A stretch of 46,654 nucleotides of DNA from CAZAMP01 sp964486455 (lineage in GTDB: Bacteria; Eisenbacteria; RBG-16-71-46; CAZAMP01). The stretch covers positions 1 through 46,654 of the forward strand of contig CAZAMP010000034.1 in NCBI GenBank assembly GCA_964486455.1, given 5' to 3'. Shown here one piece after another: positions 8,453 to 15,919 of the stretch. How positions within the stretch are numbered: position 1 is the stretch's first letter; every line of letters starts with the position of its first letter. Below the pieces are notes generated by a model. The model searched no databases, was not told the origin of the DNA, and saw nothing but the letters and a program-made list of their open reading frames with translations. Made by a program: the position numbers and the translations under genes.

Positions 8453-8956
8453 ATGTTTCGTAGGTTGGATGACTTCTGGAGCGCGTTCGAGAGCAACTGC
8501 CAGGCCACGGAAAAGATCCTCGCGACGCTTACCGACGCCAACATCAATCAGTGTGTCGCCGATGGCCATCGGACGCTGGGCCACATCGCGTGGCACATCG
8601 TGACGACCGTTCCCGAGATGATGGCGCAAACGGGTTTGCCCCTGTCGTCGATCGATCACAAGTCGCTCCCGCCCGCGTCGGCCGCTGAAATCATCGCCGG
8701 CTACAAGGCGGTCTCGAGTGAGTTGGCCGAGTCCATCAAGAAGGACTGGACCGACGACACGTTGGAGCAGACCGACGAGATGTACGGCATGACCTGGGCG
8801 CGGGGACAGACCCTCGCGGTGTTGATGAACCACGAAGTCCATCACCGCGGCCAGATGACGATCCTTCTCCGGCAGGCCGACGCGAAGGTGCCCGGTGTGT
8901 ACGGGCCGTCCAAGGAGGAGTGGTCGCAGTACGGGATGGACGAGCCGCCCTACTAA
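8453..8956 (+). CDS. DinB family protein
   Basis: 167 residues from the ATG at 8453, which has TTGGAGG six bases upstream; the in-frame TTG at 8441 is part of that ribosome site. The DinB fold is clear: an N-terminal LDDFWSAFESNCQ helix, HRTLGHIAWHIV with the first His ligand, and the hallmark NHEVHHRGQM motif with two more His, giving the three-His metal site of this family. The tail with VYGPSKEEW is typical of the YfiT/DinB group. Reaction unknown; the superfamily includes thiol-dependent transferases. Confidence 0.88.
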   Translation: MFRRLDDFWSAFESNCQATEKILATLTDANINQCVADGHRTLGHIAWHIVTTVPEMMAQTGLPLSSIDHKSLPPASAAEIIAGYKAVSSELAESIKKDWTDDTLEQTDEMYGMTWARGQTLAVLMNHEVHHRGQMTILLRQADAKVPGVYGPSKEEWSQYGMDEPPY

Positions 8957-8993
8957 CCTGACTAAGCGGAACGACGACGACCGGGAAGCGCTC

Positions 8994-9629
8994 ATGCAGG
9001 CGGATGATCGAGAAACACTCTTCGACAGATGGGCGGAGAGCTACGACCTCTCGGTGGCGGGAAACGCCGGGTTCCCGCACAGCGGATACAGTAATGTTCT
9101 CGACACGATCGTCAGGCTCGCGGCCGTTACTCGGGGAACGTCGGTTCTAGACGTTGGCGTCGGGACGGGAAATCTCGCGCGGAGGTTCGCTGATCGTCAC
9201 TGTGACGTCTGGGGTGTCGACTTCTCCAAGGAAATGCTCACCCGCGCGCGGCGAAAGGTCCCGGAGGCCACCCTCGTCCATGCGGACATCCTGGGGACGT
9301 GGCCGGAAGCGCTGAACCGGACATTCGATGTCATCGTATCTGCGTACGTCCTGCACGAGTTCGATCTGCGGACGAAGATCACGATCATCGAGCGCCTGAT
9401 GAATAGGTGCCTCTCGCCCGACGGGAAGATCGTCATCGGCGATGCGGCATTCCCGACCGCAGTCGCGCGCGAGGACGCCCATACGCATACCCCTGAGCCG
9501 TGGGATGAGGACGAGCACTACTGGGCGGCGGACGAGCTCGCCGCGCCCTGCGCGGACGCCGGTCTCACGATGACCTTCACGCTAGTTTCCGAGTGTGGAG
9601 GGGTCTTCGTGTTCGGACGATCTGAATGA
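8994..9629 (+). CDS. class I SAM-dependent methyltransferase
   Basis: 211 residues from the ATG at 8994. It opens with FDRWAESYDLSV, as in YrrT-like methyltransferases, followed by motif I VLDVGVGTGNLA, motif II VWGVDFSKEML, motif III VHADILGTWP, and motif IV FDVIVSAYVLHEF. Length is normal for a stand-alone small-molecule methyltransferase. The substrate cannot be inferred. The gene starts 37 bases after the DinB gene and may be cotranscribed with it and the next DinB gene. Confidence 0.87.
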   Translation: MQADDRETLFDRWAESYDLSVAGNAGFPHSGYSNVLDTIVRLAAVTRGTSVLDVGVGTGNLARRFADRHCDVWGVDFSKEMLTRARRKVPEATLVHADILGTWPEALNRTFDVIVSAYVLHEFDLRTKITIIERLMNRCLSPDGKIVIGDAAFPTAVAREDAHTHTPEPWDEDEHYWAADELAAPCADAGLTMTFTLVSECGGVFVFGRSE

Positions 9630-9672
9630 AGTGGTTGATCCGAAGCGGGCCTCACCGTCATGGGGGGATACG

Positions 9673-10143
9673 ATGAACGATCAATCTTTGCGGCAACACG
9701 TGGTCAATCTTCTCCACGGCCGCGGGGCGCACGAAACGTATGAGAAGGCACTCGCCGATTTTCCCAGGCGCCACCAAGGCGCCAGGGTCCCGCGCGTTCC
9801 GCACACACCGTGGCGACTCCTCGAGCATCTACGCATCGCGCAATGGGACATCCTGGAGTTCAGCCGAAACCCGAAGCACGTTTCGCCCGAGTTCCCCGGC
9901 GGCTATTGGCCGGAGGGTGATGTGCCGCCGAATGGGAACGCATGGGACGCGAGTGTCGTCGCCTTCCATCGAGACCTGCAGGCGATGGTCGATCTCGTCA
10001 TGGATCCCGAGATCGATCTGTTCGCGCCGCTTCCGCATGGTGACGGTCAGACCGTGCTTCGCGAGGCGCTCCTGGTCTCCGATCACAACGCCTATCATCT
10101 GGGACAGCTCATGCTGATCCGGCGATGTCTGGAGGCGGCATAA
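9673..10143 (+). CDS. DinB family protein
   Basis: 156 residues from the ATG at 9673, with GGGGGGA upstream; the longer open frame extends into the previous gene. Features: PHTPWRLLEHLRIAQWDILE with a His in the first conserved block, NGNAWDASVVAFHRDL in the middle, and a terminal SDHNAYHLGQLMLIRR that supplies the HxxxH-type ligands of the DinB fold. This variant (with a PEFPGGYWPEG insert) is common in soil and aquatic bacteria. Reaction unknown. It ends the plus-strand run and faces a minus-strand pair. Confidence 0.87.
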   Translation: MNDQSLRQHVVNLLHGRGAHETYEKALADFPRRHQGARVPRVPHTPWRLLEHLRIAQWDILEFSRNPKHVSPEFPGGYWPEGDVPPNGNAWDASVVAFHRDLQAMVDLVMDPEIDLFAPLPHGDGQTVLREALLVSDHNAYHLGQLMLIRRCLEAA

Positions 10144-10159
10144 CTCCTCGGCTACGCAG

Positions 10160-10195
10160 GTGCGCCCCGAACCCGCAGTGGATCCGGGGGCGCAC
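10160..10195. terminator. hairpin between convergent genes (bidirectional terminator candidate)
   Basis: A perfect 9-base-pair inverted repeat, GTGCGCCCC (10160-10168) and GGGGCGCAC (10187-10195), lies between the ends of the converging DinB (+) and DUF4332 (-) genes. There is no T tract on either side, so intrinsic termination is uncertain. Confidence 0.5.
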
Positions 10196-10240
10196 ATGAC
10201 TCGGTCGGGTGATGACTCTAGCCGGCGACCATCTCTTTCG

Positions 10241-10648
10241 CTAGTACGTGATCTTCGGGTCCAGCTCGCTCGCCTTCTCGATCCAATCCGTCACCGTCAT
10301 CGTGGAGAACGTGCCCTTGGTGAGCTTCTTCTCGGTATTCACTTCGTTCATCTTCGTGGCAAGGTTCTCAGGATTCCGGGTGCGAAGCTCCTTCACCGTG
10401 TCGACACCCGAAGCGTTGAGCAGCTCCGCGAACTGCCCGCCGATTCCGGAGACGCGCATCATGTCCGCCATGTTGGTCCACTTGAGAATCGTGCCCTCGC
10501 CCACGCCGGTCTTCTCGGCGCCGCTCTTGCGGCCCTGCGGGGTGGCGCACTGATCCAACAGTTCGTCGGTGGTTTCGATGCTGGCCGCGCTCAGCTTCTC
10601 GGCGAAGCTCGGTCCGATGCCCTCGATGTCCGTGATCTTGTTCGGCAT
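10241..10648 (-). CDS. DUF4332 domain-containing protein
   Basis: 135 residues, start ATG (complement of 10646-10648) preceded by GAGGAGG. It has two helix-hairpin-helix-like units, IEGIGPSFAEKLSAASI and VSGIGGQFAELLNASGV, separated by ATPQGRKSGAEKTGV and followed by NPENLATKMNEVN. This is the DUF4332 signature. The repeated hairpins suggest nucleic-acid or protein binding; the function is not established. It lies 50 bases downstream of the DUF2780 gene on the same strand, so the two probably form an operon. Confidence 0.85.
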   Translation of the reverse strand: MPNKITDIEGIGPSFAEKLSAASIETTDELLDQCATPQGRKSGAEKTGVGEGTILKWTNMADMMRVSGIGGQFAELLNASGVDTVKELRTRNPENLATKMNEVNTEKKLTKGTFSTMTVTDWIEKASELDPKITY

Positions 10649-10698
10649 GTTTAGCCTCCTCTACCGTTGCTGGGTCCGTTTTGGAACCGTGCCGTGTA

Positions 10699-11115
10699 CT
10701 AACCGACGAGCTTCTGCAGCTCTGGAATCTTGCCTAGAATCCGCCCGACGAGGTCACCGCCGACCTTCGATTGGGCGAACTTGAAGAACATGGATGCGAA
10801 CGAACCGGCTTGATCTCCGCTCAGTCCGCTCTTCTGAAGCATTGCGAAGACGCCCATGGCTCCGCCGAGCTTGCCGCCGACGAGCGACGATGCCGCGGAT
10901 GCCAGTCCACCGAGCCCACTAGAAGCGGCTCCGGAGGCGCTTCCGGCCCCCCTCATCAGTTCGAGGGCGCCGGGCAGCTTGCCGAACAGCTCCTGCGAGT
11001 CGTTGCCGTCCGCTTGGTCCTGGATTAGCTTCAGGATGCCGCCCGTGGCGGATTTCGCACTCGATTCGTCGATTCCGAGCCCCTTGGTGGCCTGCTGAAT
11101 GAACTCTTGGATCAC
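10699..11115 (-). CDS. DUF2780 domain-containing protein
   Basis: 138 residues if started at the GTG at 11113-11115 (complement), which has AAGGAGG 6 bases upstream; the longer open frame upstream is not protein-like. Sequence: N-terminal IQEFIQQATKGLGI helix, QLF-like acidic middle, a Gly/Ala/Ser-rich stretch (residues about 58-90) and a C-terminal ILGKIPELQKLVG. This matches the small DUF2780 (VcgC/VcgE-like) family. No signal peptide is seen. Function unknown. First gene of a probable two-gene operon with the DUF4332 gene. Confidence 0.75.
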   Translation of the reverse strand: MIQEFIQQATKGLGIDESSAKSATGGILKLIQDQADGNDSQELFGKLPGALELMRGAGSASGAASSGLGGLASAASSLVGGKLGGAMGVFAMLQKSGLSGDQAGSFASMFFKFAQSKVGGDLVGRILGKIPELQKLVG

Positions 11116-11311
11116 GTTTGCCCTCCTTGGCCCTTTTGAGGCGGCCGGATACAGGCTGTTTTCAGAAGACCCCACTCTCGCAACTGAAGACAATCTTCCT
11201 CCCGTAGAAGTCACATGAAGATCCGGACGAGAATCGTTGGGGTGGCGAATGACCGGCGCAGGCGATAGTCTGAACCGAGCTATCGGATTGCCCTGAGAGG
11301 AGATGCGCCGA

Positions 11312-11740
11312 TTGGAAATCAGACTATTCGACGAGACGGATGCGGAGGCGGTTGCGGCGCTCTGGCGTGAGGTCTTTCCGGATTCGTCGAAATGGAACGT
11401 TCCGGAGAACGACATCCAGGCCAAGCTTGGCGTCCAGCGCGAGTTCTTCTGGGTGGCCACGGACGGCCCCGAGATCGTCGGCACGACCATGGCCGGCTAC
11501 GATGGTCACCGGGGGTGGATCTACTACGTCGTCGTGAGCCCTCGGCATCGGCGGAGCGGGATCGGGTCGCGTCTCATGGCGCACGCGGAGGACGCCCTCG
11601 CCCACGCCGGGTGCCCCAAGATCAACCTGCAGGTGCGCGCCGGAAACGAAGAGGTCGTCGCTTTCTACAAGCGCCTCGGGTACGAGGTGGAAGAGCGCGT
11701 CAGCATGGGAAAGCGGCTGCGGCCACCCAACACGGGCTGA
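11312..11740 (+). CDS. ypeA: GNAT family acetyltransferase, YpeA-like
   Basis: 142 residues from a TTG at 11312. The in-frame ATG at 11303 directly abuts the GAGAGGAG ribosome site (zero spacing), while the TTG is 9 bases away and yields MEIRLF, the way YpeA proteins begin. GNAT motif A is clear: YVVVSPRHRRSGIGSRLMAH (R/QxxGxG/A acetyl-CoA loop), followed by KINLQVRAGNEEVVAFYKRL and GYEVEERVSMGKRL. It acetylates an unknown amine. Alone on this strand after the divergent DUF2780 operon; start of a long plus-strand run. Confidence 0.85.
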   Translation: MEIRLFDETDAEAVAALWREVFPDSSKWNVPENDIQAKLGVQREFFWVATDGPEIVGTTMAGYDGHRGWIYYVVVSPRHRRSGIGSRLMAHAEDALAHAGCPKINLQVRAGNEEVVAFYKRLGYEVEERVSMGKRLRPPNTG

Positions 11741-11779
11741 GCCCGCCGCGGCGAGTCGCGACACACGATTGGGGTCGAC

Positions 11780-12088
11780 ATGACCGATGCACATCACTTG
11801 AAGCCGTTTCTGTTCGCGGACCGCAATCACACCATTCAATACATGAACGAGTCGGCCATTCGTCACTATGAAGACGGGGAGCAACTCCTCGGGCGGTCGC
11901 TACTCGATTGTCACAATGAAGAATCGTGTCGAATCATCGTTGAGACGCTGGACGCGATGGACGCGGGCGAGGACGAACGGCTCATCACCGACAATGAGAA
12001 GCACAGAATCTACATGCGGGCCGTTCGTGATGAGAGCGGGGCGGTGCTGGGATACTATGAGCGCTACGAGCCCCCGCAGGGGAGGTGA
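11780..12088 (+). CDS. small PAS-domain protein
   Basis: 102 residues, a single PAS fold and nothing else: LKPFLFADRNHTIQYMNESA (first beta strands), YEDGEQLLGRSLLDCHNE (GxxxxD-like turn), EDERLITDNEKHRIYMRAV, and the last strand GAVLGYYERYEP. Such stand-alone PAS proteins sense small ligands or cofactors; no output domain is fused and no partner kinase is nearby. It ends 2 bases before the phzF-like start, so the pair is probably cotranscribed. Confidence 0.8.
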   Translation: MTDAHHLKPFLFADRNHTIQYMNESAIRHYEDGEQLLGRSLLDCHNEESCRIIVETLDAMDAGEDERLITDNEKHRIYMRAVRDESGAVLGYYERYEPPQGR

Positions 12089-12090
12089 TC

Positions 12091-12891
12091 ATGTCGAACC
12101 CAAGAACGCTCTATCAGGTGGATTCGTTCACGGCGGAGGCGTTTCGCGGAAACCCGGCCGGTGTCTGCCTTCTGGAGAACGATGTGGACGACGATTGGAT
12201 GCAGGCCATCGCCGGCGAGATGAATCTCTCGGAGACGGCATTCGTTCGGCGAGGATCCGACCACTACACCATCCGCTACTTCACACCCACCGTGGAGGTG
12301 TCGCTCTGTGGGCACGCGACGCTCGCGTCTGCCCACATCATGTGGCAGGAAGGTGTCGTGGCTCACGGGGAGCGAATCCCGTTCATGTCGAAGGAGGGTC
12401 CACTCACCGCGTCCCGCGAAGGGGAATGGACCTGTCTGGATTTTCCCGCCTATTCGGTCGAGCCCGTCGACGTCCCTGCGGCATTCGGAAACGTTTTCGC
12501 TGCGGTCCCGGATAGCGCGCATATGACCGGAGGTGGCTGGCACCTTCTCGTGTTTGATTCGGAACAGACCGTCCGTGGACTTCGGCCGAGCTTCGGCGCC
12601 ATGCGGGAGGCCGGAATCGACGGCGTCGCCGTGACTGCGCCGAGCGGTGACGACGCCTTCGACTTCGTCTCGCGCTTCTTCGCGCCCGGGTTCGGCATCG
12701 ACGAAGATCCGGTAACGGGAGCCGCGCATTGCAGCCTCGGCCCGTACTGGTCGGGTCGGCTGGGAAAGGACGAGGTCGTCGGCAAACAGGTCTCGCACCG
12801 TAGCGGGGTTGTCCGGGTACGTGTTCGTGGCGATCGCGTCGACCTGCTTGGCCGGGCCGTGAGCGTTTTCAGGCTGGAGCGCGTCATATGA
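12091..12891 (+). CDS. PhzF family isomerase
   Basis: 266 residues from the ATG at 12091, with GGGGAGG 6 bases upstream. PhzF/DapF-like fold in two halves: YQVDSFTAEAFRGNPAGVC at the N-terminus, the catalytic-Glu segment MNLSETAFV, FTPTVEVSLCGHATLASAH, and the C-terminal half with GIDEDPVTGAAHCSLGPYW. These are the usual family motifs. Besides phenazine biosynthesis, most homologues are isomerases of unknown substrate; no other phenazine gene is present here, so a role in phenazine synthesis is not supported. Confidence 0.88.
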   Translation: MSNPRTLYQVDSFTAEAFRGNPAGVCLLENDVDDDWMQAIAGEMNLSETAFVRRGSDHYTIRYFTPTVEVSLCGHATLASAHIMWQEGVVAHGERIPFMSKEGPLTASREGEWTCLDFPAYSVEPVDVPAAFGNVFAAVPDSAHMTGGGWHLLVFDSEQTVRGLRPSFGAMREAGIDGVAVTAPSGDDAFDFVSRFFAPGFGIDEDPVTGAAHCSLGPYWSGRLGKDEVVGKQVSHRSGVVRVRVRGDRVDLLGRAVSVFRLERVI

Positions 12892-12943
12892 CGGTGATGC
12901 TCTTCGCGTGCGATGTCGTGGCGACCGAAGGCTTGTTGGCGCC

Positions 12944-13571
12944 ATGATCCGCGCACAGTCAGAGTACGATATCCGGTGCGAGTGCCCGAGGGGCCGTGCT
13001 CTTTCCCTTTGTCTGGCGCGACGGTTCACTGGATGACTTCGCCCGGGCGCATGATGCAGAGGTCGCGAAGGCCCGGGGCGAAAGTGGGTTCTCGCTCTCC
13101 CCGGCGTCCCTACTGACTATTCCGGCAGGAAAGCGGCTCGTCCTTCCGTCACCCAATGGATCCACCTTGAGTCTGGCGACCGGGTCGGTGCCGACGTTCG
13201 CGGGCTCGTTGCGGAACGCGGCGGCGGTCGCGCGCGCGGCACGCCGGATCGGACCCCGCGTCGCGATCATCCCGGCGGGCGAACGGTGGCCGCTCGATGA
13301 CACGCTCCGGCCGGCGCTGGAAGACTGGTTGGGAGCGGGCGCGATCGTCGAGCATCTCGACGGATTGCTCTCTCCTGAGGCGCAAGCGGCGCGCGATGCG
13401 TTTCGCGCGGCGCGTCCCATGCTGATGGAAACGCTCGAGCAGTGCATGTCCGGGCGTGAGCTGGTTGACCTTGGTTTCCGATATGATGTCGAGCTCTCGG
13501 CGGAATTGTGCGTAAGCGAGGGTGCGCCGAAGCTCGTTCGGGGAGCGTACGTGAATGTGGCGCTTGAATAG
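12944..13571 (+). pseudogene. 2-phosphosulfolactate phosphatase (ComB)-like gene with internal deletion and frameshift
   Basis: The C-terminal part (frame of GTG 12996) is a clear ComB-family protein: SLSPASLLTIPAGKRLVLPS, then PNGSTLSLATGS, with FAGSLRNAAAVARAARRIG and a normal end. Its expected N-terminus appears instead in another frame from ATG 12944 (AQSEYDIRCE), as in relatives that begin with a QSxYDxRxEWG-type segment. The piece that normally joins them, a roughly 35-residue stretch with an IVDVLSFSTAV-type core, is missing, and the frame changes at about 12975-12990. I infer a small internal deletion. Translation from GTG 12996 alone would give a truncated protein. The stop is 6 bases before the ABC ATPase start. 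Confidence 0.6.
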
Positions 13572-13577
13572 GGTAGA

Positions 13578-14339
13578 ATGCGCGGCATGTTGGTTCTTGA
13601 TGATGTCTCAAAGTCGTTTGGTGACACGCGCGCGCTCCGATCAATCCGCCTCTCGATCCCTCCTCACCGCACTCTGGCGCTGATCGGTCCGAGCGGCTGC
13701 GGCAAGTCGACACTCCTCAGGCTCCTGATCGGACTCATCGCACCCGATTCCGGGCGCATTCAGTTCGAATCGGAGATCATCTCATCGGACACCGTGCTCG
13801 CGCTCCGGCGCCGGATGGGATACGTAATTCAAGATGGGGGTTTGTTTCCGCATCTCACCGCGAGAGAGAACGTTTCGCTCCAAGCGCGCTACCTCGGTCG
13901 ATCAAGGGACGAGGTAGCGTCCCGAATTCACCAGCTGGCGGAGCTTGCGCGATTCCCCCTCGATGGGCTCGACCGCTATCCGGTTCAGCTGTCCGGCGGA
14001 CAGCGTCAGCGCGTGAGCCTCATGCGGTCGCTGATGCTCGATCCGGATGTTCTGCTGCTCGACGAACCCCTGGGTGCCCTGGATCCGATGATCCGATCCG
14101 AGCTTCAGGTCGATCTTCGTCGCATATTCCGGTCTCTGAAGAAGACAGTGGTTCTCGTCACGCACGATCTCGCCGAAGCGCGATACTTCGCGGACCGAAT
14201 CGTGCTCATGCTCGACGGGCGGATCGTTCAGGAAGGAAGCTACGCCGAGCTCACCGCGGAGCCGGCCGACGCGTTCGTCACGCGGTTCATCAACGCCCAG
14301 AACACGATCCACGGCGGCGGGGAGGTAGCGGAATCGTGA
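13578..14339 (+). CDS. ABC transporter ATP-binding protein, osmoprotectant/ergothioneine-importer type
   Basis: 253 residues (ATG 13578, or ATG 13587 three codons later). All ABC motifs are intact: Walker A GPSGCGKST, Q-loop VIQDGGLFPHLT, signature LSGGQRQRV, Walker B VLLLDEPLGALD and H-loop VTHD. The Q-loop and overall pattern match OpuCA/ProV-like ATPases, but the C-terminal tandem CBS domains of OpuCA are absent, as in EgtV-like ATPases. The stop overlaps the GTG start of the substrate-binding/permease fusion gene, so both belong to one importer. Ligand not determined; see the egtD neighbour. Confidence 0.9.
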   Translation: MRGMLVLDDVSKSFGDTRALRSIRLSIPPHRTLALIGPSGCGKSTLLRLLIGLIAPDSGRIQFESEIISSDTVLALRRRMGYVIQDGGLFPHLTARENVSLQARYLGRSRDEVASRIHQLAELARFPLDGLDRYPVQLSGGQRQRVSLMRSLMLDPDVLLLDEPLGALDPMIRSELQVDLRRIFRSLKKTVVLVTHDLAEARYFADRIVLMLDGRIVQEGSYAELTAEPADAFVTRFINAQNTIHGGGEVAES

Positions 14340-15874
14340 TACGCACCGGCGCCACGATCATGTTGGCCATCCTCGCGCTCGCCACACACACGGGCTGTGC
14401 GTTTACGCAGACCGCGACGGCGGAGACCACGAACGCCAAGACCGTGGACATCGAGATTGGATCGAAGAAGTTCACGGAGTCGGTCATCCTGGGAGAGGTG
14501 CTCCGCCATCTCGCGGTGCGCGCGGGCGCCGACGTCAGCCATCGCCGGGAGCTCGGCGGCAGCAGGATTCTCTGGAACGCCCTTCGGCGCGGAGAGATCG
14601 ATGCGTATCCCGAGTACACGGGAACGCTGGCCCGGGAGACGCTTGCCGATCGTGGGGTCCGCACGGAGGATGAGATCCGCGACGCCGTGGCGGAATTCGG
14701 CATTCGCATGAGCCGGCCGCTCGGCTTCAACAACACCTACGCGATCGGCATGAAAGAGAGTGTCGCCGAGTCGCTGGGTATTCGAACGATATCGGATCTG
14801 CGAAGTCACCCCGACCTCAGCATCGGTTTCACGAACGAGTTCATGGATCGCGGCGACGGGTGGCCCGGACTGCAGGCGACGTATGCGTTGCCGCAGCAAG
14901 ACGTCCGCGGGTTGGATCATGATCTCGCCTACCGCGGCCTCGCGGCGGGAACGATCCATGTGATGGATCTCTACTCCACGGACGCGGAGATCGCCTACTA
15001 TGGGCTTCGCACACTCGAGGACGACCTGGGCTACTTCCCCGCCTACGACGCCGTGATTCTCTATCGCGAGGAACTGCGTGAACTCGCACCCGGGGTTGTG
15101 GCCGCGATGCTCAGGCTCATCGGTCGCATTCCGGAAGATGCCATGGTCGCGATGAACGCGCGGGTCAAGCTGGATCGTGTTTCCGAGAGTCAGGTCGCCG
15201 CGGACTTCCTGAACGACACGTTCGCCCTCACCGTTGCCGCCGAGGCGGAGACGGCGCTGAGTCGTCTCGCCCGGCGGACGGGTGAGCACCTCTTTCTGGT
15301 TGGGATATCGCTATTCGCCGCCATTGTTATCTCGATCCCACTCGGAATCGCCGCGGCGAAGTCGGCTCGGTTGGGTCAAGTGATACTCGGCATCACGGGC
15401 GTTCTGCAGACAATTCCGTCACTGGCGCTACTCGTGTTCATGATCCCGCTTCTGGGGATCGGAGCGCCGCCCGCATTGATGGCGCTCTTTCTATACAGTC
15501 TGTTGCCCATTGTGCGAAACACGCACGCGGGGCTTCATGGTATTCCGCTGGAGATTCGCGAGTCCGCCGACGCGCTCGGGCTCCGACCCATGGCGCGCCT
15601 TCGGCTCATCGAGCTGCCTATGGCCTCGCGATCGATTCTCGCCGGGATCAAGACTTCCGCCGTCATCAACGTGGGTACGGCGACATTGGGCGCGCTCATC
15701 GGCGCCGGCGGTTACGGCCAACCCATTCTGACGGGGATCCGCCTCGACGACGTCGGACTCATTCTGGAGGGCGCGGTGCCGGCGGCGCTTCTCGCGCTGG
15801 GCGCGCAGGGGCTGTTCGAACTTTCGGAGCGTCTCTTCGTTCCGCTGGGGCTTCGACTGCAAAAAGAAGCATGA
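14336..15874 (+). CDS. fused substrate-binding protein and permease of a betaine/ergothioneine-type ABC importer
   Basis: 512 residues from a GTG that overlaps the ATPase stop. A hydrophobic N-terminus with THTGC (Cys21) precedes a type-III glycine-betaine-like binding domain (about 36-300): IEIGSKKFTESVILGEVL, ELGGSRILWNALRRGEIDAY and PEYTGTL. From about residue 318 come five or six membrane segments with the EAA loop ESADALGLRPMARLRLIELP and NVGTATLGALIGAGGYGQPI. The domain order, binding domain first, is the reverse of EgtU and OpuF, where the permease comes first. Family ligands are choline, glycine betaine, carnitine or ergothioneine. The adjacent egtD gene makes hercynine/ergothioneine-type betaines an attractive guess. 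Confidence 0.88.
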   Translation: MIRTGATIMLAILALATHTGCAFTQTATAETTNAKTVDIEIGSKKFTESVILGEVLRHLAVRAGADVSHRRELGGSRILWNALRRGEIDAYPEYTGTLARETLADRGVRTEDEIRDAVAEFGIRMSRPLGFNNTYAIGMKESVAESLGIRTISDLRSHPDLSIGFTNEFMDRGDGWPGLQATYALPQQDVRGLDHDLAYRGLAAGTIHVMDLYSTDAEIAYYGLRTLEDDLGYFPAYDAVILYREELRELAPGVVAAMLRLIGRIPEDAMVAMNARVKLDRVSESQVAADFLNDTFALTVAAEAETALSRLARRTGEHLFLVGISLFAAIVISIPLGIAAAKSARLGQVILGITGVLQTIPSLALLVFMIPLLGIGAPPALMALFLYSLLPIVRNTHAGLHGIPLEIRESADALGLRPMARLRLIELPMASRSILAGIKTSAVINVGTATLGALIGAGGYGQPILTGIRLDDVGLILEGAVPAALLALGAQGLFELSERLFVPLGLRLQKEA

Positions 15875-15919
15875 CCTGGGCGCCGCGGGCGCCGCAATTG
15901 AACTAGGGAGTCATTCTAC

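Noticed and set aside
12091..12891. Phenazine biosynthesis locus
   Set aside because: Only a PhzF homologue is present; such proteins are widespread outside phenazine pathways and no phzA-E or phzG gene is near.
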